This document shows positions 26,752-35,708 of a stretch of 64,000 bases of DNA, piece after piece. Source of the stretch: Rhizobium lentis. Its GTDB lineage: Bacteria > Pseudomonadota > Alphaproteobacteria > Rhizobiales > Rhizobiaceae. The translations under genes were made by a program, and so were the position numbers. The number at the start of each line of letters is the position of its first letter. Within the stretch, counting starts at the first letter, position 1. The notes beneath the pieces were generated by a model, which was given only the letters and a program-made list of their open reading frames with translations, did no database searches and was not told the DNA's origin. The DNA is taken from positions 496,001-560,000 of the forward strand of contig NZ_CP071454.1 in the NCBI RefSeq assembly GCF_017352135.1, read 5' to 3'.

Positions 26752-28296
26752 TCAAGGCTGCTGCTGCGGCGCAGGTACCGCGTCCTGACCTTGATCTGGT
26801 TCCTGCTCCTCATCCGGCTCCAGCCCCTGATCCTGATCCGGGCCATCCGGTCCCTTGATCTGCTGGCCATTGACCGCCACGGAACCATCGCGGCTGATGC
26901 TGACGTCCCAGCGCGAACGGCCGTCGGGGTCCGTCTTGGCGAAGCCTTTAACCATCATGATGCCGAAGGAGACCTGGTTGAGATCGGGATCCGTCTTGGC
27001 CAGCTCCTGAACTGCCGCGATCGTCTTGTCGAGATCGCGGGCAAGGATCGTCGCCTCCATCGAATAATCCTTCTCGGTGTCGACCCGCCCCTCGATCTTG
27101 CCCGTCATATCGACGTCATAAACCGGCGACTTGGCGCTGATCCTCGGAAACTCGACGGCAAGCCGGCCGTCGCGGAAGAGCTTCTTGGCCATCTCTTCGC
27201 CGGTCTTCTCGGGTGCCCCATCCTTGAAATCCACCGCCATGAGGGCATCGCCGAAGCTTGCGAAATCAAGATTCGGTATAGCGAGCTGAAAATCGAAGTT
27301 GGTCGGCATGAAGGTGGCGTAGTTTGCCGGCATCAACGGCGTGTCGAGGCTGATCTCCTGGGCATTCATACCGAACCCAAAACGCATGGCGTCGCTCGGC
27401 CCGTTGATGGCCAGGCTATAGCCGAGTGCTTTGGCGCCACCCTTGCCCATCTCGCTGCTGATGGTCAAATTGTTGACCCCGATCGTCTCGCTGAACAGGG
27501 TAAGAAGCGGGAATGCTTCCTTTACTATTCCCTTTATTTTGTCACTGTTTTCAGGGCTCAATTCCTTTTCGTCGACGTGATCGAGAACGAAGAAGACCAT
27601 CTCGCGGATCTGCTTGGCCGGCAGACCATTCACTTTGGCGTCGACATCGATCGAATCGGCACGGATTTCGACGGGCGGCATTTGCAGGCCGGAAACCTTC
27701 TCGACGAAATTCCTCATCGAGCCGCTGCCGGCAAAATCGATACGTCCGTTGCCGCCTGCGCTGTCCGTCGAACTCAGCTTCTGGTCCATGCTGGCGATGC
27801 TGGCATGGACCTCCTCGGTTTCGGATTTGCTGGCCATCTTGATGTCTTTGGCCCCGAAGGTGCCGGAGCGCAGATAGCTGATCGCCGGGTCGAAGACGCC
27901 GGTATAAACAAGCGACGCGATGGAATAGGTAAAATCCGTCGGCTTCTGATCCGGACCCTTGAAATGGCCGGAGACGTTGAAGCTGTTGTCGCCTTCGATG
28001 TTCCAGAGCCCGCTGTCGAGCGGCGTCGCGAACGTCGAAAGCGGCGTCAGCCCGTTGATCGTAAAGGTCGTCGGATCGCCTTTCGTGAGCAGCTTCGCCA
28101 GATCATAGATGATCTCGTAGCGCGTGCCGGCGGGATTGACGGTGATAAAGCCGCTCTTCGCCAGATCATCGGGAAGCAGCTTGGTCAAAGTCTCCTTGAC
28201 CGCATCGGCGCCGTCCTGGTTAATCTCCGCGCTTTCGGCCGCGGTAAAAAGGCAAAGGGCAAGCATGCTCGTTGCCGTGACAAGTTTAAGACGCAT
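26752..28296 (-). CDS. Secreted protein of unknown function
   Basis: A 514-residue protein with a clear signal peptide (LVTATSMLALCLFTAAESA). The long body has alternating beta-type patterns, repeatedly naming small hydrophobic strands such as FTINGLTPL, FNVSGHFKG and GKIEGRVDTEKD. The last 30 residues are a low-complexity acidic and Gln/Pro tail (DQDQGLEPDEEQEPDQGQ), which looks disordered. I do not recognise a family with confidence. The gene is monocistronic with a terminator downstream. The ATG at 28296 was chosen for the signal peptide. Confidence 0.78.
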   Translation of the reverse strand: MRLKLVTATSMLALCLFTAAESAEINQDGADAVKETLTKLLPDDLAKSGFITVNPAGTRYEIIYDLAKLLTKGDPTTFTINGLTPLSTFATPLDSGLWNIEGDNSFNVSGHFKGPDQKPTDFTYSIASLVYTGVFDPAISYLRSGTFGAKDIKMASKSETEEVHASIASMDQKLSSTDSAGGNGRIDFAGSGSMRNFVEKVSGLQMPPVEIRADSIDVDAKVNGLPAKQIREMVFFVLDHVDEKELSPENSDKIKGIVKEAFPLLTLFSETIGVNNLTISSEMGKGGAKALGYSLAINGPSDAMRFGFGMNAQEISLDTPLMPANYATFMPTNFDFQLAIPNLDFASFGDALMAVDFKDGAPEKTGEEMAKKLFRDGRLAVEFPRISAKSPVYDVDMTGKIEGRVDTEKDYSMEATILARDLDKTIAAVQELAKTDPDLNQVSFGIMMVKGFAKTDPDGRSRWDVSISRDGSVAVNGQQIKGPDGPDQDQGLEPDEEQEPDQGQDAVPAPQQQP

Positions 28297-28697
28297 AGTC
28301 CAGTTTCTCCTCAGCCGCTTTTTTGATTGCGGCCATCCAAAGATGCGAAGCGCGCCGATGTCAAGCCAAGTGGCGGCAGGCACTGACAAATTTGCTTTTG
28401 AACAGGCGCAGATCGCGACTGATTTAAGAATAGTCGCGTTGAGACCGGAGGGCGGATGCGATCTCGGCAGGTTGCCAGGACTCGATAATTGAGCGCCTCG
28501 GCGAATGCCTACATACCATCGGAAAGCCGCAGCAATCCGCAACTTGCCTTTACGGCCGACTTATAATATAGGCCACCGGTCCGCGTAGACACCCTTGGAG
28601 GCAACGCGGATGAGGATGGGGAAACCCGCCTCCGGTTCGACGGAACAAGGCTTCCCGCCGCCGCCGAACTCTCCAAATAACCTCGAAAGGAATAGCC
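28297..28697. other. Intergenic region with possible rplY promoter
   Basis: About 400 bases between divergent genes. A perfect TATAAT lies at 28562-28567, 130 bases before rplY, but without a convincing -35 element at 17 bases. AAAGGA sits just ahead of the rplY start. Nothing else is recognised. Confidence 0.35.
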
Positions 28698-29312
28698 ATG
28701 AGCCAGGAAACTTACGAGCTCAAGGCCGAGGCGCGCGAACGGGTTGGTAAGGGGTCCGCCCGTGAACTTCGCCGCAACGGTTTGATTCCCGCTGTCATCT
28801 ATGGTGACAAGCAGGCCCCCATTGCCATCGCTCTCAACACCAATGAGGTGACGAAGCGCATTCACGCCGGTGGCTTCATGACCACCGTAGCGACCATCGA
28901 AGTCGGCGGCAAGAAGTACAAGGTTCTGCCGAAGGACTATCAGCTCGATCCGGTCCGCGACTTCACGCTGCATGTCGATTTCCTGCGCGTCTCCGGCAAT
29001 ACCCAGGTGACCGTCGAAATCCCGGTCCACTTCATCAACGATGCCAAGTCCCCGGGCCTCAAGGTCGGCGGCGTTCTGAACATCGTTCGCCACGAAATCG
29101 AAGTTCATTGCCCGGCCGATGCGATCCCGGAATTCTTCAACATTGACCTCAGCGGCAAGAAGATCGGCGACAGCATCCATATTTCGGAAGTCACCCTGCC
29201 GAAGGGTGTCACCACCGTCATCGACCGCGACTTCACGATCGCGACTATCGTCGCTCCGGCTGCCGGCGTCGACGACAGCGCCGCGGAAGCTGAAGGTGAA
29301 GCCGAAGCCTGA
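28698..29312 (+). CDS. rplY: 50S ribosomal protein L25, long (CTC/TL5) form
   Basis: A 204-residue protein: the N-terminal L25 domain (to about residue 95) binds 5S rRNA, and the C-terminal TL5/CTC domain is the extension found in most bacteria outside gamma-proteobacteria. The family start [30 protein letters not shown] is nearly ideal. The last 15 residues are Ala/Glu-rich. A terminator follows, so it is expressed separately from the signalling genes downstream, although rplY and pth are neighbours in many related genomes. Confidence 0.96.
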   Translation: MSQETYELKAEARERVGKGSARELRRNGLIPAVIYGDKQAPIAIALNTNEVTKRIHAGGFMTTVATIEVGGKKYKVLPKDYQLDPVRDFTLHVDFLRVSGNTQVTVEIPVHFINDAKSPGLKVGGVLNIVRHEIEVHCPADAIPEFFNIDLSGKKIGDSIHISEVTLPKGVTTVIDRDFTIATIVAPAAGVDDSAAEAEGEAEA

Positions 29313-29339
29313 TCGCTTCGACCACTTGTAAAGCATATG

Positions 29340-29369
29340 GCCCGCCTCCCCTAGGGAAGGCGGGCTTTT
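29340..29369 (+). terminator. Terminator of rplY
   Basis: GCCCGCCT (29340-29347) pairs with AGGCGGGC (29358-29365), loop CCCCTAGGGA, followed by TTTT. Confidence 0.88.
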
Positions 29370-29497
29370 CATTGCCCGACAGCCCCCCGTTTCAGCAACA
29401 TTTAACATATTCGTGAAAGCATGTGCCGTCAGCTGCGAAGAAGCCGGCCCAAACGCGCGACAGCAAATATGGCCGGCCTGGGGGAGTAGACGGAACC

Positions 29498-31849
29498 ATG
29501 AACAATTCCGTTGAGAACAGGTTTTTTGGGATTGTTTGCGGAGCGCTGCTTGTTTTTGTCGCTCCCCTCTTTGTTCTCTTTCTATTTCTATCTTCGGAGC
29601 GCGCCGACAAGGAAATACGCGATCATATTTCCGTTCTTCTTGTCGCCAACGCCCAAGCGCTGGCAAAACCCCTCTGGGACCTCGATGAGGACAGCGTCAC
29701 CCAGATCAGCGCGACGGTCGTTTCCCAGGGCGCCATCGTCAAGGTCGAAGTGCGCGACCAGTCGGGCCAGCTCGACGTCAGCCAGTCCACCATTCCGCGC
29801 TCCTTTGACGGCAAGCTCGAGCAGGTGTCGCGCGCCATCATCTACAACACCGTCGACGGCCCGAAGAACCTCGGCAGCATCAGCGTCTACTATCCCGCGC
29901 TGGGTCTTTTTTCCGGCCTGAAACAGGAAGAGGTCGTCTTCATCTCGATCTTCATCTTCGCGGTTCTGGCCGTTTTCGGCACGGCGCTGATCGGCAATCG
30001 CTTCTTCGTCATCCAGCCGCTGATGCGGCTGACGGCAGCGATCGAAGCCACCCGGCAGCTCGGCTCCCGCCACCACGTCGACTGGCAGTCGAACGACGAG
30101 ATGGGGCGGCTTGCCCGCAGCTTCAACGAGATGCAGACAAAGCTCGAAAGCGAGGAGAAGGAGCTGAAGTTTGCTCATCGTCGCGCCACCGACATCTATA
30201 ATCTGACGCCTGCCATGCTCTTCTCGCTCGACGAGGAGGACCGCATCACCGCCGTCAGCGACTACTGGCTGCTTGCCACCGGTTACACGCGCGCCGCCGT
30301 CATCGGCCGCAACTTCGCCGATCTGGTCACTCCTGCCACCCGCGACAAATTCATCAAGCGCCGCCAGGCCGAAAGCGGCATGACCGTCACCGTCAAGTTC
30401 GTCTGCCTGGACGGCCGCATCATGGACGTGCTGATCATGGAATCGGAAGCGGATGCCGAGGCTCACGACCGCCTCTCGCTATCGGTCATGACCGACGTCA
30501 CCGAACTCAAGGCTTCCGAAGACCGCAACCACCGCCAGGCCATCACCGACCATCTGACCGGGCTGCTCAATCGCCAGGGCTTCGAAGCCGTTCTCGACAG
30601 CAAGATCGCCGCCGCCGACGCTGCCGGCCAGGAACTCGCCTGCCTCTTCGTCGATCTCGACCGCTTCAAGTGGATCAACGACAATATGGGCCATGCCGCG
30701 GGCGACACGGCGCTGATCGAGCTCGTCGAGCGCCTGAAGACCCACCTTGCGCCTTCCGACGAGGCCGCCCGTCTCGGCGGCGACGAATTTGCCATCCTGC
30801 TGCCGGCAAAGGACGCCGAGAGGCGCGCCAAGGCGATGTGCGAGCAGATCGCCTCGATCTTCGAAACGCCGTTCGCCCCCGACATGCATCTGAGTGCTTC
30901 CGTCGGCATCGCCATCTATCCGCGCCACGCCGCAACCGCGGCCGAGCTGCTGCAGAAATCCGATATGGCGATGTATGCCAAGAAACGCGATGGCAAGAAT
31001 GGCGCGCAGCTTTTCAACAGCGCCATGCTCGACCGCGCCCGCAGCCGCGCCGAGACCGAGGCCAATATCGAAGCCGGCCTTGCCGAAAACTGGTTCGAGG
31101 CGTTCCTGCAGCCGATCGTCAATCTGAATGGCCGCGGCATTGCCGGTTTCGAGGCGCTGATGCGCCTCAACCATCCGCAGAAGGGGCTGATGCCGCCGGC
31201 CGAGATCATCAACGTCGCCGAGGAGACGGGAAAAATCGTCCGCATCGGCAACGTCATCATGGAGAAGGCGATCGCCAATGTGGCGAAGATTTCCCGCATT
31301 CCAGCCATGCAGGATACTTATCTCGCCATCAATTTCTCGCCGCTGCAGTTCGAGGCGACGCTGCCGGCCCGCCTTGCCGCCATCGTCGGTCGTCACGGCA
31401 TCCGCCCCGAGCGCATCGTCGTCGAAATCACCGAAGCCGTGCTGATGCACGACAACCCGCAGATCCGCATGATTGTCACAGAGCTTCGTCGCTTCGGCTG
31501 CCGCATCGCGCTCGACGATTTCGGAACAGGCTATTCGTCGCTGAGCTACCTCAACCGCTTCCCTGTCGACATCATCAAGATCGACCAGTCCTTTACCCGC
31601 GCAATCAACGACGGCGACGACGACGTGCGCCAGAAGAGCCGCATGCTGATCGAAGGAATCACCACGCTCTCCCACAAGATGAACTGCACCGTCATTGCCG
31701 AGGGCATCGAGACCGAAGAGGAATGCCGCACGCTTCACCTGATGGGGCTGGACTATGGCCAGGGTTATCTGTTCCATCGTCCGCAACACGCAGCCACGCT
31801 CATCGAGGAACTGACGGCCCCTCAGCCTGCAGTTGCACGCGCCTCGTAA
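29498..31849 (+). CDS. Membrane GGDEF-EAL cyclic-di-GMP enzyme
   Basis: A 783-residue protein. TM1 (about 10-30), a periplasmic domain of about 115 residues, TM2 (about 148-170), HAMP, a PAS domain (about 230-340), GGDEF with its motif at residue 427, and EAL with its motif at residue 552. The EAL residues for metal and catalysis are all visible (EALMRL, INFSP, EITEAV, DDFGTGYSS, KIDQSF, EGIETEEE). The product-inhibition I-site RxxD is lost (APSD). It is probably bifunctional or mainly a phosphodiesterase controlling motility versus attachment. A solute-binding protein gene follows after 24 bases. The ATG at 29498 gives MNNSVENRFF. Confidence 0.9.
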   Translation: MNNSVENRFFGIVCGALLVFVAPLFVLFLFLSSERADKEIRDHISVLLVANAQALAKPLWDLDEDSVTQISATVVSQGAIVKVEVRDQSGQLDVSQSTIPRSFDGKLEQVSRAIIYNTVDGPKNLGSISVYYPALGLFSGLKQEEVVFISIFIFAVLAVFGTALIGNRFFVIQPLMRLTAAIEATRQLGSRHHVDWQSNDEMGRLARSFNEMQTKLESEEKELKFAHRRATDIYNLTPAMLFSLDEEDRITAVSDYWLLATGYTRAAVIGRNFADLVTPATRDKFIKRRQAESGMTVTVKFVCLDGRIMDVLIMESEADAEAHDRLSLSVMTDVTELKASEDRNHRQAITDHLTGLLNRQGFEAVLDSKIAAADAAGQELACLFVDLDRFKWINDNMGHAAGDTALIELVERLKTHLAPSDEAARLGGDEFAILLPAKDAERRAKAMCEQIASIFETPFAPDMHLSASVGIAIYPRHAATAAELLQKSDMAMYAKKRDGKNGAQLFNSAMLDRARSRAETEANIEAGLAENWFEAFLQPIVNLNGRGIAGFEALMRLNHPQKGLMPPAEIINVAEETGKIVRIGNVIMEKAIANVAKISRIPAMQDTYLAINFSPLQFEATLPARLAAIVGRHGIRPERIVVEITEAVLMHDNPQIRMIVTELRRFGCRIALDDFGTGYSSLSYLNRFPVDIIKIDQSFTRAINDGDDDVRQKSRMLIEGITTLSHKMNCTVIAEGIETEEECRTLHLMGLDYGQGYLFHRPQHAATLIEELTAPQPAVARAS

Positions 31850-31873
31850 ACGAAGAACGAAGGAGATGATACG

Positions 31874-32587
31874 ATGAAAAAGCTCCTGTTTCTCGCATGC
31901 CTGGCGCTGCCCTGCGTCGCCCAGGCGCAAACGGTGGCCTTCACCACCGAGGATTATGCCCCCTTCAACTATCGAGAAGGCAAGGAGATCAAGGGCGCGA
32001 CCGTCGAGCAGGTCGAAAAGGTCATGGCGGCGATCGGCGTTGACTACACGATCGAGGTTCTGCCGTGGGCGCGCGCTTTCGGCCTCGCCCGCACGGCGCC
32101 GATGACCTGTGTTTTTGCCACCGCCCACAACGGCCAGCGCGATCCGCTGTTCAAATGGGTGGAACCGCTGCTCGTCGACCGCAATATCCTGATCACCCGC
32201 AAGGGTTCGGGCGTCACCGCCGGCACGCTGGAGGAAGCGAAGAAATATACGATCGGGACCCAGCGAGAGGATTACACCGAGACGATCCTCAAGGAGAAGG
32301 GCTTCACGAAGCTCGATGTCGCCAGCGACTTCAATGCGACGCTGCGCAAGCTTTTGAGTGGCCGCATCGATATGATGCCGATCTCCGAACTTTATTTCGA
32401 AAAGCTGAAGGGCGATCAGCCGCTGGAGATGGTCACCGTGCTCTCCTCGCAGCCGATGGGCATCGCCTGCGAGAAGAGCTTTCCCGAGGACCTGCGCGCC
32501 AAGATGCAGGCCGCTCTCGATGTGCTGATCGCCAATGGCGAGCAGAAAAAGATCTTCCTCAAATACGGCATGGACCTATCGGAGTAA
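31874..32587 (+). CDS. Periplasmic solute-binding protein (SBP family 3)
   Basis: A 237-residue protein with signal peptide LLFLACLALPCVAQAQ. The mature part begins VAFTTEDYAPFNYREG, the standard opening of amino-acid-type family 3 binding proteins, and ends LIANGEQKKIFLKYGM. No permease or ATPase gene accompanies it. It sits 24 bases after the GGDEF-EAL gene, so it may act as a sensor that reports a ligand to the periplasmic domain of that protein rather than as part of a transporter. That role is inference. Confidence 0.82.
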   Translation: MKKLLFLACLALPCVAQAQTVAFTTEDYAPFNYREGKEIKGATVEQVEKVMAAIGVDYTIEVLPWARAFGLARTAPMTCVFATAHNGQRDPLFKWVEPLLVDRNILITRKGSGVTAGTLEEAKKYTIGTQREDYTETILKEKGFTKLDVASDFNATLRKLLSGRIDMMPISELYFEKLKGDQPLEMVTVLSSQPMGIACEKSFPEDLRAKMQAALDVLIANGEQKKIFLKYGMDLSE

Positions 32588-32650
32588 TGCTGCCGGCGGG
32601 CCTGCCCTTTCCGCTTGACATCGCCCTCGTTTCCGGGTGGTGAACAGCGA

Positions 32651-32766
32651 GACGCTCTAAAGCGCGCCCGCGATCTTTTTGCATTCGCGCCTCGCGCTTT
32701 AGCTCTTTTATTCTTACGCATGTCGTTTCGCAAAACCGCCGCATGCTTTTGCGCGACATGCTTTAG
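32651..32766 (-). repeat. Dispersed Rhizobium repeat, about 115 bp (copy 1)
   Basis: Read on the minus strand this runs AAAGCATGTCGCGCAAAAGC, then GGCGGTTTTGCGAAACGACA and TGCGTAAGAA, then AAAGCGCGAGG and a GCGCGCTTTAGAGC end. The copy at 47651-47746 has the same order of blocks in the opposite orientation. The GCGCAAAAGC / GCGGTTTTGCG core can fold. It fills the gap before pth and may form a hairpin in the leader. Confidence 0.72.
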
Positions 32767-32781
32767 CGAGGAAAACAGGCC

Positions 32782-33510
32782 ATGCTGATCATCGCGGGTC
32801 TCGGCAATCCCGGCGGCAAATACGCCGGCAATCGCCACAATATCGGCTTCATGGCCGTCGATGCCATTCAGCGTCGCCACAGCTTCTCGCCGTGGTCGAA
32901 GAAGTTCCGGGCCGAGATCGCCGAGGGCGAACTCGGCGGCGAAAAAGTGCTGCTGATCAAGCCGCAGACCTTCATGAACCTGTCCGGCGAGGCCGTCGGC
33001 GAAGCGATGCGCTTCTACAAGCTGCAGCCCGCCGACCTCGTCGTAATCTATGACGAACTCGACCTTCCTCCCGGCAAGGCACGGCTGAAAACCGGCGGCG
33101 GCCATGGCGGCCACAACGGCATCAGGTCGCTGGACGCTCATTGCGGCAAGGAATACCGGCGGCTGCGCCTCGGCATCGGGCATCCCGGCGTCAAGGAAAT
33201 GGTGCAGCATCATGTGCTCGGCGATTTCGCCAAGGCCGACAACGTTTGGCTCGAGCCGCTGCTCGACACGCTCGCGGACAATGCCGACATGCTGGTGCGG
33301 AACGAGGATTCGCAGCTGATGAACAAGATCGCCTTGGCGCTCGGCGGCAATGCGGAGGAGGAGAAGCCGCGGAAGGAAAAGAAAAACAGCGAGAAGAAGC
33401 CGGCCGCTCAGTCGCATATTCACCAGGCTCGCAACCATCAGACGAAACTGCCCGCCAGCGGTCCGATGGCCGACATGCTGAAGAAGATGTTCGGCAACAA
33501 AGGGGAATAG
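32782..33510 (+). CDS. pth: Peptidyl-tRNA hydrolase
   Basis: A 242-residue enzyme that frees tRNA from peptidyl-tRNA that has dropped off ribosomes. The catalytic region [20 protein letters not shown] carries H19, and the Asp lies in [14 protein letters not shown]. The catalytic domain ends near residue 190. A Lys/Glu-rich linker and a short tail ([12 protein letters not shown]) add about 45 residues, an extension usual in rhizobia. The next gene begins 4 bases after the stop. Confidence 0.95.
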   Translation: MLIIAGLGNPGGKYAGNRHNIGFMAVDAIQRRHSFSPWSKKFRAEIAEGELGGEKVLLIKPQTFMNLSGEAVGEAMRFYKLQPADLVVIYDELDLPPGKARLKTGGGHGGHNGIRSLDAHCGKEYRRLRLGIGHPGVKEMVQHHVLGDFAKADNVWLEPLLDTLADNADMLVRNEDSQLMNKIALALGGNAEEEKPRKEKKNSEKKPAAQSHIHQARNHQTKLPASGPMADMLKKMFGNKGE

Positions 33511-33514
33511 ACCG

Positions 33515-33967
33515 ATGCCGGATCAGGATTTCATCATCCGCCCCGCCGTATCAGGCGATCTCCCGGGGCTGACCGTCCTCTACCGGCATTTGAACCCGAC
33601 AGACCCACATCTCGACGAAACCGTGGCCGAAGAGCGATTCTCCGCCATACTCGCCCAGCCGGGCATGACTGTTTTCATCGGCTTTGCCGGCGATCTGGCT
33701 GCTGCCACGGTGACGCAGATCGTCGTGCCGAACTTGACCCGAAACGGCGCCTCCTATGCCCTCATCGAAACCGTCGTCACCCACGCCGAGCACCGCCAGC
33801 GCGGTTATGCCGGCGCCGTCATCGCCCATGCGGTGGCCGAGGCCTGGAAAGCCGGCTGCTATAAGGTAATGCTGCTGACCGGCTCGAAGAATCCGGCCAC
33901 GCTGCGCTTCTATGAAAATTGCGGCTTCACGCAGGACAAAACCGGCTACCAGATCCGCCGGTCCTGA
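33515..33967 (+). CDS. GNAT-family N-acetyltransferase
   Basis: A 150-residue single GNAT domain. Motif A (VVTHAEHRQRGYAGAVIAHAV) holds the acetyl-CoA loop Q-R-G-Y-A-G, and motif B is GSKNPATLRFYENCGF. The substrate is unknown. It starts 4 bases after pth and is cotranscribed with it. It converges on clpS, whose stop lies 9 bases away. Confidence 0.88.
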   Translation: MPDQDFIIRPAVSGDLPGLTVLYRHLNPTDPHLDETVAEERFSAILAQPGMTVFIGFAGDLAAATVTQIVVPNLTRNGASYALIETVVTHAEHRQRGYAGAVIAHAVAEAWKAGCYKVMLLTGSKNPATLRFYENCGFTQDKTGYQIRRS

Positions 33968-33976
33968 TCCGAAGGC

Positions 33977-34288
33977 CTATTCCTCCGGCTCGGTTGTGAA
34001 CATCAGCGGGAAGCCCATCTCCTTGGCAAGGTCGATACCCTCCTTGGCCTTGGTCTCGGCAATGTCCTTGGCGCAGACCACGACCACGCAGGAGCCGAGC
34101 TTGTGCGCGGTCATCATCACCCGGTAGCCGGTCTCCTCGCTCATGCGGAAGACGGCCTTCAGGATCAGGATGACAAATTCGCGCGGTGTGTAATCATCGT
34201 TGACGAGAATGACCTTGTAGAGCTTCGGCTTGTCCAGCTTCGGCTTCACCTTGGTCTTCGGTTTCAGGGCAACGTCATTGTCACTCAT
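33977..34288 (-). CDS. clpS: ClpS adaptor of the ClpAP protease
   Basis: A 103-residue N-degron adaptor that delivers proteins with bulky hydrophobic N-termini to ClpA. The core LYKVILVNDDYTPREFVI (the DD pair binds the N-terminal amino group), and VMMTAHKLGSCVV and CAKDIAETKA complete the fold. The N-terminal 20 residues are Lys-rich and flexible, as needed to engage ClpA. No clpA lies beside it, and alphaproteobacteria often have a second, clpA-linked ClpS, so this could be the stand-alone paralogue. Confidence 0.9.
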   Translation of the reverse strand: MSDNDVALKPKTKVKPKLDKPKLYKVILVNDDYTPREFVILILKAVFRMSEETGYRVMMTAHKLGSCVVVVCAKDIAETKAKEGIDLAKEMGFPLMFTTEPEE

Positions 34289-34587
34289 CGGAAAATCCAC
34301 CCGTTGATGACATGAAAAGGCGGAGGAACCCTCCGCAGGACTATATTGCACCGTCAGCACGGCAGTTCAATGACGTAAATGTCGCTATGGACAGCAGAAG
34401 TTACCATCGCTTCTCTTAAATCACTGCACCCGCTTCCGATCGAAGGCGGCGAGTATGGCGAGGCCAACTTGCGGCATGGATCGCCGTTCGCGCCTCAATG
34501 CCTTTCCAATTCATGCCGCAAACCCTTGACCCGAGGCGGCCATTCCCGCATAGGCAGGGCAAAGTTACCAATAGAATGGATTAAGCC

Positions 34588-35691
34588 ATGGGCTTCAAAT
34601 GCGGCATCGTCGGTCTGCCGAACGTCGGCAAATCGACCCTCTTCAATGCGCTCACCAAGACGGCGGCCGCACAGGCTGCGAACTATCCCTTCTGCACGAT
34701 CGAGCCGAATACCGGCGAAGTCGCCGTGCCCGATCCGCGCATGCGCAAGCTGGCCGATATCGCCAAGTCCAAGGAGCTGATCCCGACCCGCATCTCCTTC
34801 GTCGATATCGCCGGCCTCGTCCGCGGCGCCTCGAAGGGTGAAGGCCTGGGCAACCAGTTCCTCGCCAATATCCGCGAAGTCGATGCGATCGTCCATGTGC
34901 TGCGCTGCTTCGAAGACAGCGACATCACCCATGTCGAAGGCCGCATCAATCCCGTTGCCGATGCCGAGACGATCGAAACCGAGCTTATGCTGGCCGATCT
35001 CGAAAGCCTGGAGCGTCGCACCGAACAGACGCGCAAGCGCGCCACCGGCAAGGACAAGGAGTCCATGGCGATGCTGCCGATCATGGAAGCCTCGCTGAAG
35101 CTGCTCAACGAAGGCAAGCCGGTGCGCACGCTGCTGTCGACGCTCGCGCCTGACGAGATTGCCATCCTCAAGGGGCTCAACCTCCTGACCTCGCATCCGG
35201 TGCTCTATGTCTGCAATGTCGCCGAAAGCGACGCCTCTACCGGCAACGAATTCACCGCGGCCGTCGCCGCCATGGCGAAGGAGCAGGGTGCCGAAACCGT
35301 CATCATCTCGGCGGCGATCGAAGCCGAGGTCGCCCAGCTTGCCGAGGAGGAAGCCAAGGAATTCCTCTCCGCCCTCGGCCTCGACGAGGCGGGTCTCGAC
35401 CGGCTGATCCGCGCCGGCTACAAGCTGCTCGACCTCATCACCTATTTCACCGTCGGCCCGAAAGAAACGCGCGCCTGGACGATCGAGCGCGGCACCAAGG
35501 CGCCGCAGGCTGCCGGCGTTATCCATTCGGATTTCGAGCGCGGCTTCATTCGTGCCAACACGATCGCCTATGACGACTACATCAAGTACAACGGCGAGGT
35601 CGGCGCCAAGGATGCCGGCAAGGCGCGCGACGAAGGCAAGGAATACGTCGTCCAGGACGGCGACGTCATCCACTTCCGCTTCAATACCTGA
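34588..35691 (+). CDS. ychF: YchF/EngD ribosome-associated ATPase
   Basis: A 367-residue Obg-family P-loop protein. G1 is GLPNVGKST, G3 is DIAGLVRGAS, and the G4 position reads NVAE rather than NKxD, which explains the known preference of YchF for ATP. A coiled-coil insert lies at about residues 130-200, and a C-terminal TGS domain ends FRFNT. It binds ribosomes and responds to oxidative stress. Its position near rplY and pth is conserved in many proteobacteria. Confidence 0.95.
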   Translation: MGFKCGIVGLPNVGKSTLFNALTKTAAAQAANYPFCTIEPNTGEVAVPDPRMRKLADIAKSKELIPTRISFVDIAGLVRGASKGEGLGNQFLANIREVDAIVHVLRCFEDSDITHVEGRINPVADAETIETELMLADLESLERRTEQTRKRATGKDKESMAMLPIMEASLKLLNEGKPVRTLLSTLAPDEIAILKGLNLLTSHPVLYVCNVAESDASTGNEFTAAVAAMAKEQGAETVIISAAIEAEVAQLAEEEAKEFLSALGLDEAGLDRLIRAGYKLLDLITYFTVGPKETRAWTIERGTKAPQAAGVIHSDFERGFIRANTIAYDDYIKYNGEVGAKDAGKARDEGKEYVVQDGDVIHFRFNT

Positions 35692-35708
35692 TCGGAATAA
35701 GCTGCCGC

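Noticed and set aside
26791..28326. A 511-codon open frame on the + strand.
   Set aside because: Antisense to the secreted protein with a clear signal peptide; no domain seen.
30479..32128. A 549-codon open frame on the - strand.
   Set aside because: Lies opposite the GGDEF-EAL gene and the start of the binding protein gene, both of which have clear domains.
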